DNA of 20,845 nucleotides from positions 1-20,845 of the forward strand of contig VSNO01000074.1 of the NCBI GenBank assembly GCA_009774375.1. The letters are read 5' to 3'. The notes below the pieces were generated by a model, which searched no databases, was not told the DNA's origin, and worked only from the letters and a program-made list of their open reading frames with translations. Shown here one piece after another: positions 14,543 to 20,845 of this stretch (its first letter is position 1; every line of letters starts with the position of its first letter). The position numbers and the translations under genes were made by a program. The DNA comes from Lachnospiraceae bacterium (GTDB lineage Bacteria; Bacillota; Clostridia; Lachnospirales; Lachnospiraceae).

Positions 14543-16522
14543 TTGACAAAGGCACATGATATATCAATGAATGGACATGGGTGTGATCAGTTTGATGATG
14601 CTTATGCGTATGATGGGGATGATCTGGGAGCTGTCTACACGGAGGAAAAGACTGGTTTTAAGGTGTGGGCGCCTGCGGCGTCGGAGGTGTCGCTGAATCT
14701 GTACGAGCAGGGTGACGGCGATGACCTGATCGAGACGATTCCCATGAAAATGGGCGATAAGGGAGTTTGGTCCTGTGAAAAGCAGGGGGATCTGAACGGG
14801 GTATACTACACGTATTCTGTTAAAAACGGGGACAGGACAAATGAGACGGTGGATCTCTATGCGAGGGCGACCGGCGTAAACGGCAACAGAGGCATGATCG
14901 TGGATCTGAGAGCCACTGATCCGGAGGGCTTTGAGAACGACACGAGACCCGCGTTCGTCAATCCTACGGATGCGGTGATCTATGAGCTTCACATCAGGGA
15001 TCTGTCCGCGGATCCGTCGTCAGGGATCCGCAGCACAGGAAAATTCCTGGGATTGACCGAGACCGGTACGACCAACGCGGACGGGCTGGCGACAGGGATC
15101 GACCACATCAGGGATCTGGGGGTGACACATGTGCAGATCCTTCCGTGTTTTGACTATGCGACGGTGGATGAGACCAGACCCGGCACACCGCAGTATAACT
15201 GGGGTTATGATCCGAAGAACTACAATGTGCCGGAGGGCTCCTACAGCACGGATCCTTATCACGGGGAGGTGCGCATCAATGAGATGAAACGGATGGTACA
15301 GGCGCTTCACAGGAATGGGATCCGCGTGAACATGGATGTGGTGTACAACCATACATATAATATACAGGACTCATATTTTCAGAAAACGGTGCCGGATTAC
15401 TACTACAGAAAGGTTGGCGGGAGCTATTCCAATGCGTCCGCCTGTGGAAACGAGACAGCTTCCGACCATGCCATGATGCGCAAGTACATCGTGGATTCTG
15501 TTGTCTACTGGGCGACGGAGTACCACATTGACGGTTTCCGTTTTGACCTGATGGCAGTGCACGATATCGGGACGATGAATGCGGTGCGTGCAGCGCTCGA
15601 CAGGATCGATCCCTCGATCATGGTGTACGGCGAGGGCTGGACTGGCGGGGACTGCGCGATCCCTTCCTCGCAGCAGGCTCTGAAGGCCAATATGGCACAG
15701 ATCGACAGGGTTGGCGCATTCAGCGACGACATCAGGGACGCGGTCAAAGGAAGCGTATTTGAGGCGCAGGATAAAGGATTTATCAGCGGGAAGGACGGGA
15801 TGGAGGAACGCATCAGGTTCGGCATAGTCGCTGCGACGCCGCACCCGCAGGTGCCGACCGGCGACGGCGTCAGGAGCTGGGCAGCGCAGCCGGGACAGAG
15901 CATCAACTATGTATCGTGTCATGACAACCTGACATTCTGGGATAAGCTGGCCATTTCTAACGCGGATGACAGTGAGGAGACAAGGATCAGGATGAACAGG
16001 CTCGGCAGCGCGATCATTCTCACCTCGCAGGGCGTACCGTTCCTCCAGGCGGGCGAGGAGATGCTTCGAAGCAAGCCCTCGGCGGCTGCGGAGGGCGGCT
16101 TTGATGAGAACAGCTATATATCGCCGGATTCGACGAACAGTATCAAGTGGTCAGAAAAAGCTAAGGTGATGGATACCTATGAATATTACAGGGGACTGAT
16201 CGCCTTCCGCAGGGCGCACGGAGCGCTCCGCATGGCGGAGACGGCGGATATACAGAGAAATCTGACTTTCATGAGCGGTCTGGATGCGAATGTGGTGGGT
16301 TACACGATCGCAAACAGTGCAAACGGTGGCACGGCGGAGAAGATCACAGTGATCTTCAACGGAAATGCGGACGTGGTCGATGTGCCGCTGCCGGCGGGCA
16401 CGTGGGAGATCTGTGTCAATGACAGGACGGCGGGCACGGTATCCGTGGGAACAGCGGAAACGACCGTGTCCGTGGCGGGCATCTCGGCGATGGTGCTCGT
16501 ACAGGGGGACGACACGATCTAG
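14543..16522 (+). CDS. pulA: Type I pullulanase (alpha-1,6-glucan debranching enzyme)
   Basis: Cleaves alpha-1,6 branch points of glycogen- or starch-type glucans (GH13). It has about 659 residues from TTG 14543. An in-frame ATG at 14510 precedes the strong GGGAGGAGG box (14526-14534), which is placed to serve TTG 14543 (or TTG 14537). Order: a CBM48-like N-domain (GFKVWAPAASEVSLNLYEQG), the pullulanase hallmark YNWGYDPKNYNVPEGSY near 218, nucleophile Asp335 in GFRFDLM, acid/base Glu364 in YGEGW, and His-Asp near 460 in CHDNL. A C-terminal beta domain closes the protein. No signal peptide is present, so it is probably intracellular and acts on stored or imported glucans, unlike secreted pullulanases. 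Confidence 0.93.
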   Translation: MTKAHDISMNGHGCDQFDDAYAYDGDDLGAVYTEEKTGFKVWAPAASEVSLNLYEQGDGDDLIETIPMKMGDKGVWSCEKQGDLNGVYYTYSVKNGDRTNETVDLYARATGVNGNRGMIVDLRATDPEGFENDTRPAFVNPTDAVIYELHIRDLSADPSSGIRSTGKFLGLTETGTTNADGLATGIDHIRDLGVTHVQILPCFDYATVDETRPGTPQYNWGYDPKNYNVPEGSYSTDPYHGEVRINEMKRMVQALHRNGIRVNMDVVYNHTYNIQDSYFQKTVPDYYYRKVGGSYSNASACGNETASDHAMMRKYIVDSVVYWATEYHIDGFRFDLMAVHDIGTMNAVRAALDRIDPSIMVYGEGWTGGDCAIPSSQQALKANMAQIDRVGAFSDDIRDAVKGSVFEAQDKGFISGKDGMEERIRFGIVAATPHPQVPTGDGVRSWAAQPGQSINYVSCHDNLTFWDKLAISNADDSEETRIRMNRLGSAIILTSQGVPFLQAGEEMLRSKPSAAAEGGFDENSYISPDSTNSIKWSEKAKVMDTYEYYRGLIAFRRAHGALRMAETADIQRNLTFMSGLDANVVGYTIANSANGGTAEKITVIFNGNADVVDVPLPAGTWEICVNDRTAGTVSVGTAETTVSVAGISAMVLVQGDDTI

Positions 16523-16553
16523 GGACCAAAAGTCGAAACAATGTGCAAATATG

Positions 16554-16582
16554 TTGACAGGGCGCGAAAAATGTTATATCAT
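16554..16582 (+). promoter_or_regulatory. Strong sigma-A promoter of the small membrane protein gene
   Basis: A consensus TTGACA (16554-16559), a 17-base spacer and TATCAT (16577-16582) form the promoter. The predicted start near 16590 leaves a leader of about 120 nt before ATG 16713. The leader contains a closing helix ATTG-TG-CGT / ACGCAAT (16587-16595 with 16661-16667) and a GACA-GACC-TGTC hairpin. Confidence 0.7.
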
Positions 16583-16712
16583 AGCAATTGTGCGTAGGTT
16601 ACTTAATTTGGGCGGACAGACCTGTCAAAAATGCGGCCTGCAGTCTCATATTGATGATCTAACGCAATAGTAGTTTATTAAAATTTGTTCATGATTATGA
16701 GGAGGGTTTCAT

Positions 16713-17186
16713 ATGGACAACGATTTAGCGGTACTTATGGCGGTGCTTGGAGCTTACATCATTGTAGTCGTAGTCATTGCACTGGTAGTTTATGTATTGT
16801 CGTCACTGGCACACATGAAGGCACTTAAGGCATTGGGATATGATAAAGCGTGGATGGCATGGATACCGTTCGCACAGCAGTATGCGCTGGCAGACGCGGC
16901 GGCGGATCACCAGGACAGCGTGCATCTGTTTGGATCGGTCTCAGTTCCTGCAGTTCTTTATAAATTCTGGTGGATCCTGTGGATCGTTCTTCCGTTCGTT
17001 CCGGTGATCGGTTCGCTCGCATCCACAGTTGTACTGGTAGTTTTCCTTGGAAACTGCTATGTTAAGATCTATGCAAGACTGGATGGAACGTCGGAGCAGG
17101 AGCAGCAGGTGATCGGTTATCTTTCTGGTTTTCTGTCGATCATTGCGATCGTCAAGTTCCTTGCCGGAAAATACAATACAAAATAA
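16713..17186 (+). CDS. Small multi-pass membrane protein of unknown function
   Basis: 157 residues from ATG 16713 with a strong GGAGGG upstream. There are probably four membrane segments: about 7-32 (VLGAYIIVVVVIALVVYVLSS), 76-98, 100-118 and a shorter one at 134-150. The loop after the first helix (HMKALKALGYDKAWMAWIPFAQQYALADAA) is the most motif-like part. It resembles small membrane proteins seen repeatedly in Lachnospiraceae, but I cannot name a function. It is a single-gene unit, with its own consensus promoter (16554-16582), a long leader and a strong terminator (17203-17244), which suggests high expression. Confidence 0.8.
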   Translation: MDNDLAVLMAVLGAYIIVVVVIALVVYVLSSLAHMKALKALGYDKAWMAWIPFAQQYALADAAADHQDSVHLFGSVSVPAVLYKFWWILWIVLPFVPVIGSLASTVVLVVFLGNCYVKIYARLDGTSEQEQQVIGYLSGFLSIIAIVKFLAGKYNTK

Positions 17187-17202
17187 TCGGGCTTGAAAAT
17201 TG

Positions 17203-17244
17203 AAAGCGGCGGAATGGTCTCAAGGGACTGTTCCGCCGTTTTGG
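17203..17244 (+). terminator. Strong rho-independent terminator
   Basis: The 12-bp stem AAAGCGGCGGAA (17203-17214) with TTCCGCCGTTTT (17231-17242) has an inner GTCT/GGAC extension and a T-rich 3' side. It ends the membrane-protein transcript. Confidence 0.88.
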
Positions 17245-17290
17245 ACACACGGAACCCGGAGGAGATCATTTCTATGAGGAGACAGATTCT

Positions 17291-18493
17291 ATGAGTGAAG
17301 CGGTAGTGACGCTGAAAAAAGGCGAGGGAAGAAGTCTGAAAGCGGGCGGACTTTGGATTTATGACAATGAGATCGACACAGTTGAGGGCGCTGTCACGGA
17401 TGGTGATATCGTGGCAGTGCATGATTTTGACGGGTATATGATGGGGCGCGGTTTTATCAATCGAAACTCCCGGATCCGGATCCGGGTCATGACGCGCGGC
17501 AGGGAGCAGCAGATCGACAGGGATTTTCTGAAGCTGCGCGTGCGCGAGGCATGGGAGTACCGCAAAAAGACGGTGGATACGTCGAGCTGCCGCGTGGTAT
17601 TCGGCGAGGCGGATTTCCTGCCAGGCATCGTGATCGACAAATTTTCGGATGTGCTGGTGGTCGAGTCGCTGGCGCTTGGCATCGACCGGTTGAAACTGGA
17701 TATCGTCGAATGCCTGAAGGAAGTGCTTGCCGGCGATGGGATCCGGATCAGGGGCGTGTACGAGAGAAGTGACGCGAAGGTGCGGCTTCAGGAGGGCATG
17801 GAACGCTTTAAGGGATTTATCGGTGATGCGTTTGACACGAATGTGGAGATCACGGAAAACGGTGTCCGGTATATAGTAGACGTCAAGGACGGACAGAAAA
17901 CAGGATTTTTTCTCGATCAGAAATATAACAGGCTCGCGATACAGAAGCTGTGCAGGGGGGCGAGGGTGCTCGACTGTTTTACGCACACAGGTTCCTTTGC
18001 GCTGAATGCGGGGATCGCAGGGGCTGCAAGTGTGCTGGGCATCGATGCGTCGGAGCTTGCCGTCGGACAGGCTGTGAAAAATGCGGTGTTGAATGACCTG
18101 CAGGACATCGTGCGCTTTCAGTGCGCTGACGTGTTTGACCTGCTGCCAAAGCTGGAGGAGGCAGGTGAACAGTACGATGTCGTGATCCTTGATCCGCCGG
18201 CCTTTACAAAGTCGAGAAACTCTGTCAAAAATGCCATAAGAGGCTATCGTGAGATCAACATGCGGGGGATGAGGCTTGTGAGGGACGGTGGCTTTCTGGC
18301 GACCTGCTCCTGCTCGCATTTTATGGACTATGAGCTGTTTACACAGACGATCGCGCAGGCGGCGAAGAGTGTGCGCTGCCGGCTGCGGCAGGTGGAGTAC
18401 AGGACGCAGTCGCCGGATCATCCGATCCTGTGGAGTGCGGATGAGTCATATTATCTGAAGTTCTATATTTTTCAGGTGCGCAGAGAACGCTGA
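17291..18493 (+). CDS. Class I SAM-dependent rRNA methyltransferase, RlmI-like
   Basis: 400 residues from ATG 17291. The N-terminal PUA domain (about 1-75: GEGRSLKAGGLWIYDNEI) binds RNA. A central linker domain follows (LPGIVIDKFSDVLVVES). A Rossmann methyltransferase domain begins at about 195, with DGQKTGFFLDQKYNR, SAM motif LDCFTHTGSFALNAG near 226, the DPPAFTKSR catalytic loop near 300 and ATCSCSHFM near 337. This is the RlmI (23S rRNA m5C1962) family pattern. The exact target base is inferred from the family. The promoter is not obvious and the gene lies just after a terminator. It precedes another RNA methyltransferase, 95 bases downstream. Confidence 0.92.
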   Translation: MSEAVVTLKKGEGRSLKAGGLWIYDNEIDTVEGAVTDGDIVAVHDFDGYMMGRGFINRNSRIRIRVMTRGREQQIDRDFLKLRVREAWEYRKKTVDTSSCRVVFGEADFLPGIVIDKFSDVLVVESLALGIDRLKLDIVECLKEVLAGDGIRIRGVYERSDAKVRLQEGMERFKGFIGDAFDTNVEITENGVRYIVDVKDGQKTGFFLDQKYNRLAIQKLCRGARVLDCFTHTGSFALNAGIAGAASVLGIDASELAVGQAVKNAVLNDLQDIVRFQCADVFDLLPKLEEAGEQYDVVILDPPAFTKSRNSVKNAIRGYREINMRGMRLVRDGGFLATCSCSHFMDYELFTQTIAQAAKSVRCRLRQVEYRTQSPDHPILWSADESYYLKFYIFQVRRER

Positions 18494-18588
18494 GGCGTTC
18501 GCGGGAGCGGTAGGCGCAGTGCGGGAAGATCATTGGGAACAGGCTGCCGTGCATGGTGCGCAGCAAGCAGGGAAAAAGAGGTGCAGAG

Positions 18589-19764
18589 ATGGAAAAAAAA
18601 GAGATCGTTGAAAGATGTCCCTATGTAAAGAAATGCGGGGCCTGCCATATCGGGGAAAAGAGTTATGAGGAGGAGCTGGCGGAAAAGAAAAAATGGGTCG
18701 TCGACAATATCGGAAAGTATTGCGGCAAAATAAATGATATCGTGGGAATGTATTATCCGTATCACTATAGAAATAAGGTGCATGCGGTGTTTGGCAGAAG
18801 AATGAATAACGGAAAGGATGAGGTCATAGCGGGAACCTACGCGGAGGGAACCCACACGATCATACCAGTCAGTGACTGTCTGATCGAGGACGCGCAGGCG
18901 TCGGCGATCATTCGGACAGTGACGGAACTGATCCGGTCTTTTCACCTGTGGGTTTACAGTGAGGATACCGGGCGCGGGCTGATGCGCCATATCCTTGTGA
19001 GGAAAGGGGCCTCCACAAGACAGATCATGGTGGTGCTGGTGACGGCGCAGGTGCAGTTTCCGCACAAGAACCATTTTGTGGAAAAGCTGTGCGAGCTTCA
19101 TCCCGAGATCACGACGGTCGTGCAGAATATCAACGAGAAGCAGACGACCATGGTCCTCGGGGAGAGGAATAAGGTCCTGTACGGTCCGGGATTCATAGAG
19201 GATGTGCTGATGGGGCTGCGCTTCCGCATCTCTCCGGGATCATTTTATCAGGTCAATTCTGCGCAGACACAGGTTTTATACAAAAAGGCCATACAGGCTG
19301 CCGGACTGACTGGCACAGAGACCGTGATCGATGCCTATTGTGGGATCGGTACGATCGGAATGTGTATGCACGCAAAGGCAAAATGTGTCATCGGCATCGA
19401 ACTGAATGAGCAGGCAGTGAAGGATGCGAAGGCAAATGCGAAACGAAACAATCTGGAGCATATCCGCTTCGTCGCAGCAGATGCGACAGAGTATATGACA
19501 CTTATGTCGCAGAGAGGGGGGCGCGCTGACGTGGTCGTCATGGATCCTCCGCGGAGCGGGAGCACACAGGCGTTTGTGAAGGCGGCGGCATCCCTGAAAC
19601 CGGGGTGTATCATCTATGTGTCCTGCAATCCTGAGACGCTTGGAAGAGACCTGGGCTGGTTTTCGAGAGAGGGGTATATTGCAAGGGAGGCGTGGCCGGT
19701 CGATATGTTTGGATTTACGGATCATGTAGAGGCGGTAATAAAGATGCAACTTGTGGAAAAATGA
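18589..19764 (+). CDS. rlmD: 23S rRNA (uracil-5-)-methyltransferase, RlmD/RumA-like
   Basis: 391 residues from ATG 18589 (MEKKEIVERCPY) with AGAGGTG just upstream. The frame reaches ATG 18553, but that start has a weaker site and adds a basic tail unlike the family. A [4Fe-4S] set is visible: Cys10, Cys16, Cys19 (CPYVKKCGAC) and probably Cys97 (PVSDC). SAM-binding DAYCGIGTIG lies near 247, QVNSAQT near 223, the DPPRSG loop near 319 and the nucleophile Cys in YVSCNPETLGRDL near 346. The N-terminal TRAM domain of E. coli RlmD is absent, as in many shorter Firmicutes members, so the target uracil is uncertain. The 3' end of this gene family is a known integration site for some integrative elements, and mobile-looking DNA follows here. 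Confidence 0.92.
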   Translation: MEKKEIVERCPYVKKCGACHIGEKSYEEELAEKKKWVVDNIGKYCGKINDIVGMYYPYHYRNKVHAVFGRRMNNGKDEVIAGTYAEGTHTIIPVSDCLIEDAQASAIIRTVTELIRSFHLWVYSEDTGRGLMRHILVRKGASTRQIMVVLVTAQVQFPHKNHFVEKLCELHPEITTVVQNINEKQTTMVLGERNKVLYGPGFIEDVLMGLRFRISPGSFYQVNSAQTQVLYKKAIQAAGLTGTETVIDAYCGIGTIGMCMHAKAKCVIGIELNEQAVKDAKANAKRNNLEHIRFVAADATEYMTLMSQRGGRADVVVMDPPRSGSTQAFVKAAASLKPGCIIYVSCNPETLGRDLGWFSREGYIAREAWPVDMFGFTDHVEAVIKMQLVEK

Positions 19765-19823
19765 AGGATTTGGCACTAAAAACCACAACATCTTCGTGGT
19801 TAAAGGCAAACAAGTCTGACTTG

Positions 19824-19867
19824 GGGCGAAAATTGGCGATAAATCCAACCAATTTTTGCCCGTTTTT
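19824..19867 (+). terminator. Strong terminator downstream of the rlmD-like gene
   Basis: The 13-bp stem GGGCGAAAATTGG (19824-19836) with CCAATTTTTGCCC (19849-19861) has one G-U pair, followed by GTTTTTATAG. Two smaller hairpins flank it: ACCAC/GTGGT at 19780-19798 and GCCCGCC-TAAA-GGCGTGC at 19880-19897. Apart from these, nothing gene-like is seen in 19765-19950. Confidence 0.82.
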
Positions 19868-19971
19868 ATAGATGCAAATGCCCGCCTAAAGGCGTGCACA
19901 GGGTAAAAATCGGTTTGGGGCAGGATTTGGAGAAAAAATCATGAAAAATGTGGAAAGGAGGTGAGGAGAAA

Positions 19972-20349
19972 ATGGCGGATAAACAACAGGATGGCATCGC
20001 CCGGAAATGGAACCAGCAGGCGGCTGAAGTAAAGCAGCTGCTTGACGAAAAGCGTGTACTGAGCAAGAGTGACCGGGAGTGGATTGTGGATGTGCTCAAA
20101 TGTGCAGGCCGTAAACTGAGCAGCGACCTCCCGTTTCTGAATGAGTTATTTCAGGAGCAGATGGACAAGACAGTGACTGAAGCGAAGGGAGAATTTGAAA
20201 GTTATCAGCAGAACAAGACGAACAGCATCGCACTCGAGGCGCTGGCCGGGCGTATTGCAGATGATGAGATTCGTCCCGCAGTGAATATGATACCGGGGGC
20301 AGGGAGGCGGAGCAGGTGCAGGATGAGCAGGAAGGCGGTATGCAGATGA
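19972..20349 (+). CDS. Small unrecognised, mobile-element-like protein, probably frameshifted at its C-terminus
   Basis: 125 residues from ATG 19972, with a near-perfect AAAGGAGGTGA at 19954-19964. It is highly charged and helical (RKWNQQAAEVKQLLDEKRVLSKSDREWIVDVL, then EQMDKTVTEAKGEFESYQQNK), with no membrane segment. From about 20282 the frame becomes Arg/Cys-rich (GRRSRCRMSRKAVCR), unlike the rest. The neighbouring frame encodes an acidic, gene-like tail, EAEQVQDEQEGGMQMNL, ending at TAG 20355-20357. A one-base loss in about 20265-20303 (for example at the GGGGG run) would explain this. The composition and position, just after rlmD and before an IS200 copy, suggest an accessory gene from an integrative element. 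The family is not recognised. Confidence 0.6.
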   Translation: MADKQQDGIARKWNQQAAEVKQLLDEKRVLSKSDREWIVDVLKCAGRKLSSDLPFLNELFQEQMDKTVTEAKGEFESYQQNKTNSIALEALAGRIADDEIRPAVNMIPGAGRRSRCRMSRKAVCR

Positions 20350-20425
20350 ACCTGTAGGTTGGGTTATGTATTCATGTAGTCCGATATCAACAAACAGGGA
20401 GGGAAAGGAGTTAAAAGGCTGGCAG

Positions 20426-20497
20426 ATGCAAAAAAGGAAACGTTTGAGCTACCATGCTGTTTCTGACGGGAATGTTTATGCACTGTTTATTTGTTAA
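20426..20497 (+). CDS. Very short ORF, possibly a gene start truncated by mobile DNA
   Basis: ATG 20426 opens 23 codons (MQKRKRLSYHAVSDG...) before TAA 20495-20497. GGGAAAGGAG at 20401-20410 lies upstream at a rather long distance. It may be a tiny peptide or a remnant start. Nothing else gene-like is visible in 20360-20640, which is AT-rich and undistinguished. Confidence 0.25.
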   Translation: MQKRKRLSYHAVSDGNVYALFIC

Positions 20498-20701
20498 AGA
20501 ATGTCTGTAATAGCTGAATACAGAGTATTGCCCAAACAGAATTAAGAGGGTGAGAAAAGAACTGATCTGTGCTGTTGGAAGAGGTTATTGACAGACCGGA
20601 ATCAGGATTCTGTATAGATATATTATGTGAAATCGTATCTATATCCCCCATTTGAAATGGGGGCCGAGGCAAAGCCGTAGCGTTACCTAGAGTAAAAAAA
20701 T

Positions 20702-20754
20702 CCTTCTATGTTACAATGATATTGGTTTCGCAGGTCATATCAAAACATAGGAGG
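20702..20754 (+). promoter_or_regulatory. Stem-loop hiding the IS200 transposase ribosome binding site
   Basis: CCTTCTATGTT (20702-20712) pairs over 11 positions, with one T-G wobble, with AACATAGGAGG (20744-20754). That segment contains the AGGAGGT binding site (20749-20755) of the transposase at ATG 20763. The loop is 31 nt. Such RBS-sequestering leaders are established for IS200, keeping transposition rare. Confidence 0.75.
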
Positions 20755-20762
20755 TATCCAAA

Positions 20763-20845
20763 ATGGACAATCAAAGTATACAACATACTCGTTGGAATTG
20801 CACGTATCATATAGTGTTTATTCCAAAATATCGTAGAAAAATTAT
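20763..20845 (+). CDS. tnpA: IS200-type transposase TnpA, N-terminal part only
   Basis: ATG 20763 with AGGAGGT at 20749-20755 opens a frame that runs off the window after 27 residues. Its start (HTRWNCTYHIVFIPKYRRK) is the characteristic N-terminus of IS200 Y1 transposases, single-strand HUH endonucleases. The HUH motif and catalytic tyrosine lie outside the window, so activity cannot be judged. Confidence 0.92.
   Translation, partial: MDNQSIQHTRWNCTYHIVFIPKYRRKI

Larger units (their letters stand above)
20645..20845 (+). mobile_element. Left part of an IS200-type insertion sequence (continues past the window)
   Basis: A perfect hairpin CCCCCATTT (20645-20653) / AAATGGGGG (20655-20663) is followed by a small GGC-AAA-GCC hairpin and the transposase leader. 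IS200/IS605 elements lack terminal inverted repeats. They carry subterminal hairpins that TnpA recognises and that also block incoming transcription. The exact left end cannot be fixed from the sequence and may lie a few bases before 20645. The right end is outside the window. Confidence 0.75.

Overview
The window looks like a chromosomal segment of a spore-forming Clostridia, most likely a Lachnospiraceae. The reasons are a SpoVT sporulation regulator, a large Bacillus/Clostridium-type SRP RNA, a Pth-Mfd gene pair, several lineage-typical small proteins, strong AGGAGG-type ribosome binding sites, and GTG or TTG starts. The backbone is moderately GC-rich. Both edges (about 1-1256 and 19765-20845) are visibly more AT-rich and look like accessory DNA.

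Layout. (1) 1-1320: two or three unrecognised AT-rich genes. The first is split by an in-frame TAA that was created by a perfect 12-bp tandem duplication. The block ends at a strong hairpin terminator. (2) 1393-6922: a same-strand housekeeping run with a small Cys-rich protein, pth (peptidyl-tRNA hydrolase), mfd (transcription-repair coupling factor) and an aldo/keto reductase fused to a 2x[4Fe-4S] ferredoxin domain. A terminator follows. (3) 7101-9817: an AT-rich promoter region, a DUF4391-like protein, a BREX-type (DUF2791/BrxD-like) P-loop ATPase and a HAD phosphatase. (4) 9825-12083, mostly minus strand: a bidirectional terminator, spoVT and the magnesium channel/transporter gene mgtE. The mgtE promoter shares a 20-bp inverted repeat with a weaker divergent promoter. 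(5) 12176-14337: a conserved-looking hypothetical, the SRP RNA with its own promoter, and a DUF3048/YerB-type lipoprotein ending at a terminator. (6) 14418-17245: an intracellular type I pullulanase behind a long leader, then a small multi-pass membrane protein with its own strong promoter, leader and terminator. (7) 17291-19764: two SAM-dependent RNA methyltransferases, RlmI-like and RlmD/RumA-like. (8) 19765-20845: terminator hairpins, a small mobile-element-like gene that appears frameshifted at its end, and the left part of an IS200-type insertion sequence. Its transposase starts at 20763 and runs off the window.

How the genes fit together: most are core functions (translation rescue, transcription-coupled repair, rRNA modification, protein targeting, magnesium uptake, storage-glucan debranching, sporulation). 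The candidate unusual system is the DUF4391 + BREX-type ATPase pair at 7198-9129. It lies between mfd and spoVT, which are often close neighbours in Firmicutes, and I see no helicase, nuclease or methyltransferase partner in the window. Other points to check are the duplication-made stop codon near the left edge, the mobile DNA directly downstream of the rlmD-like gene, and the IS200 leader, whose 11-bp stem hides the transposase ribosome binding site.
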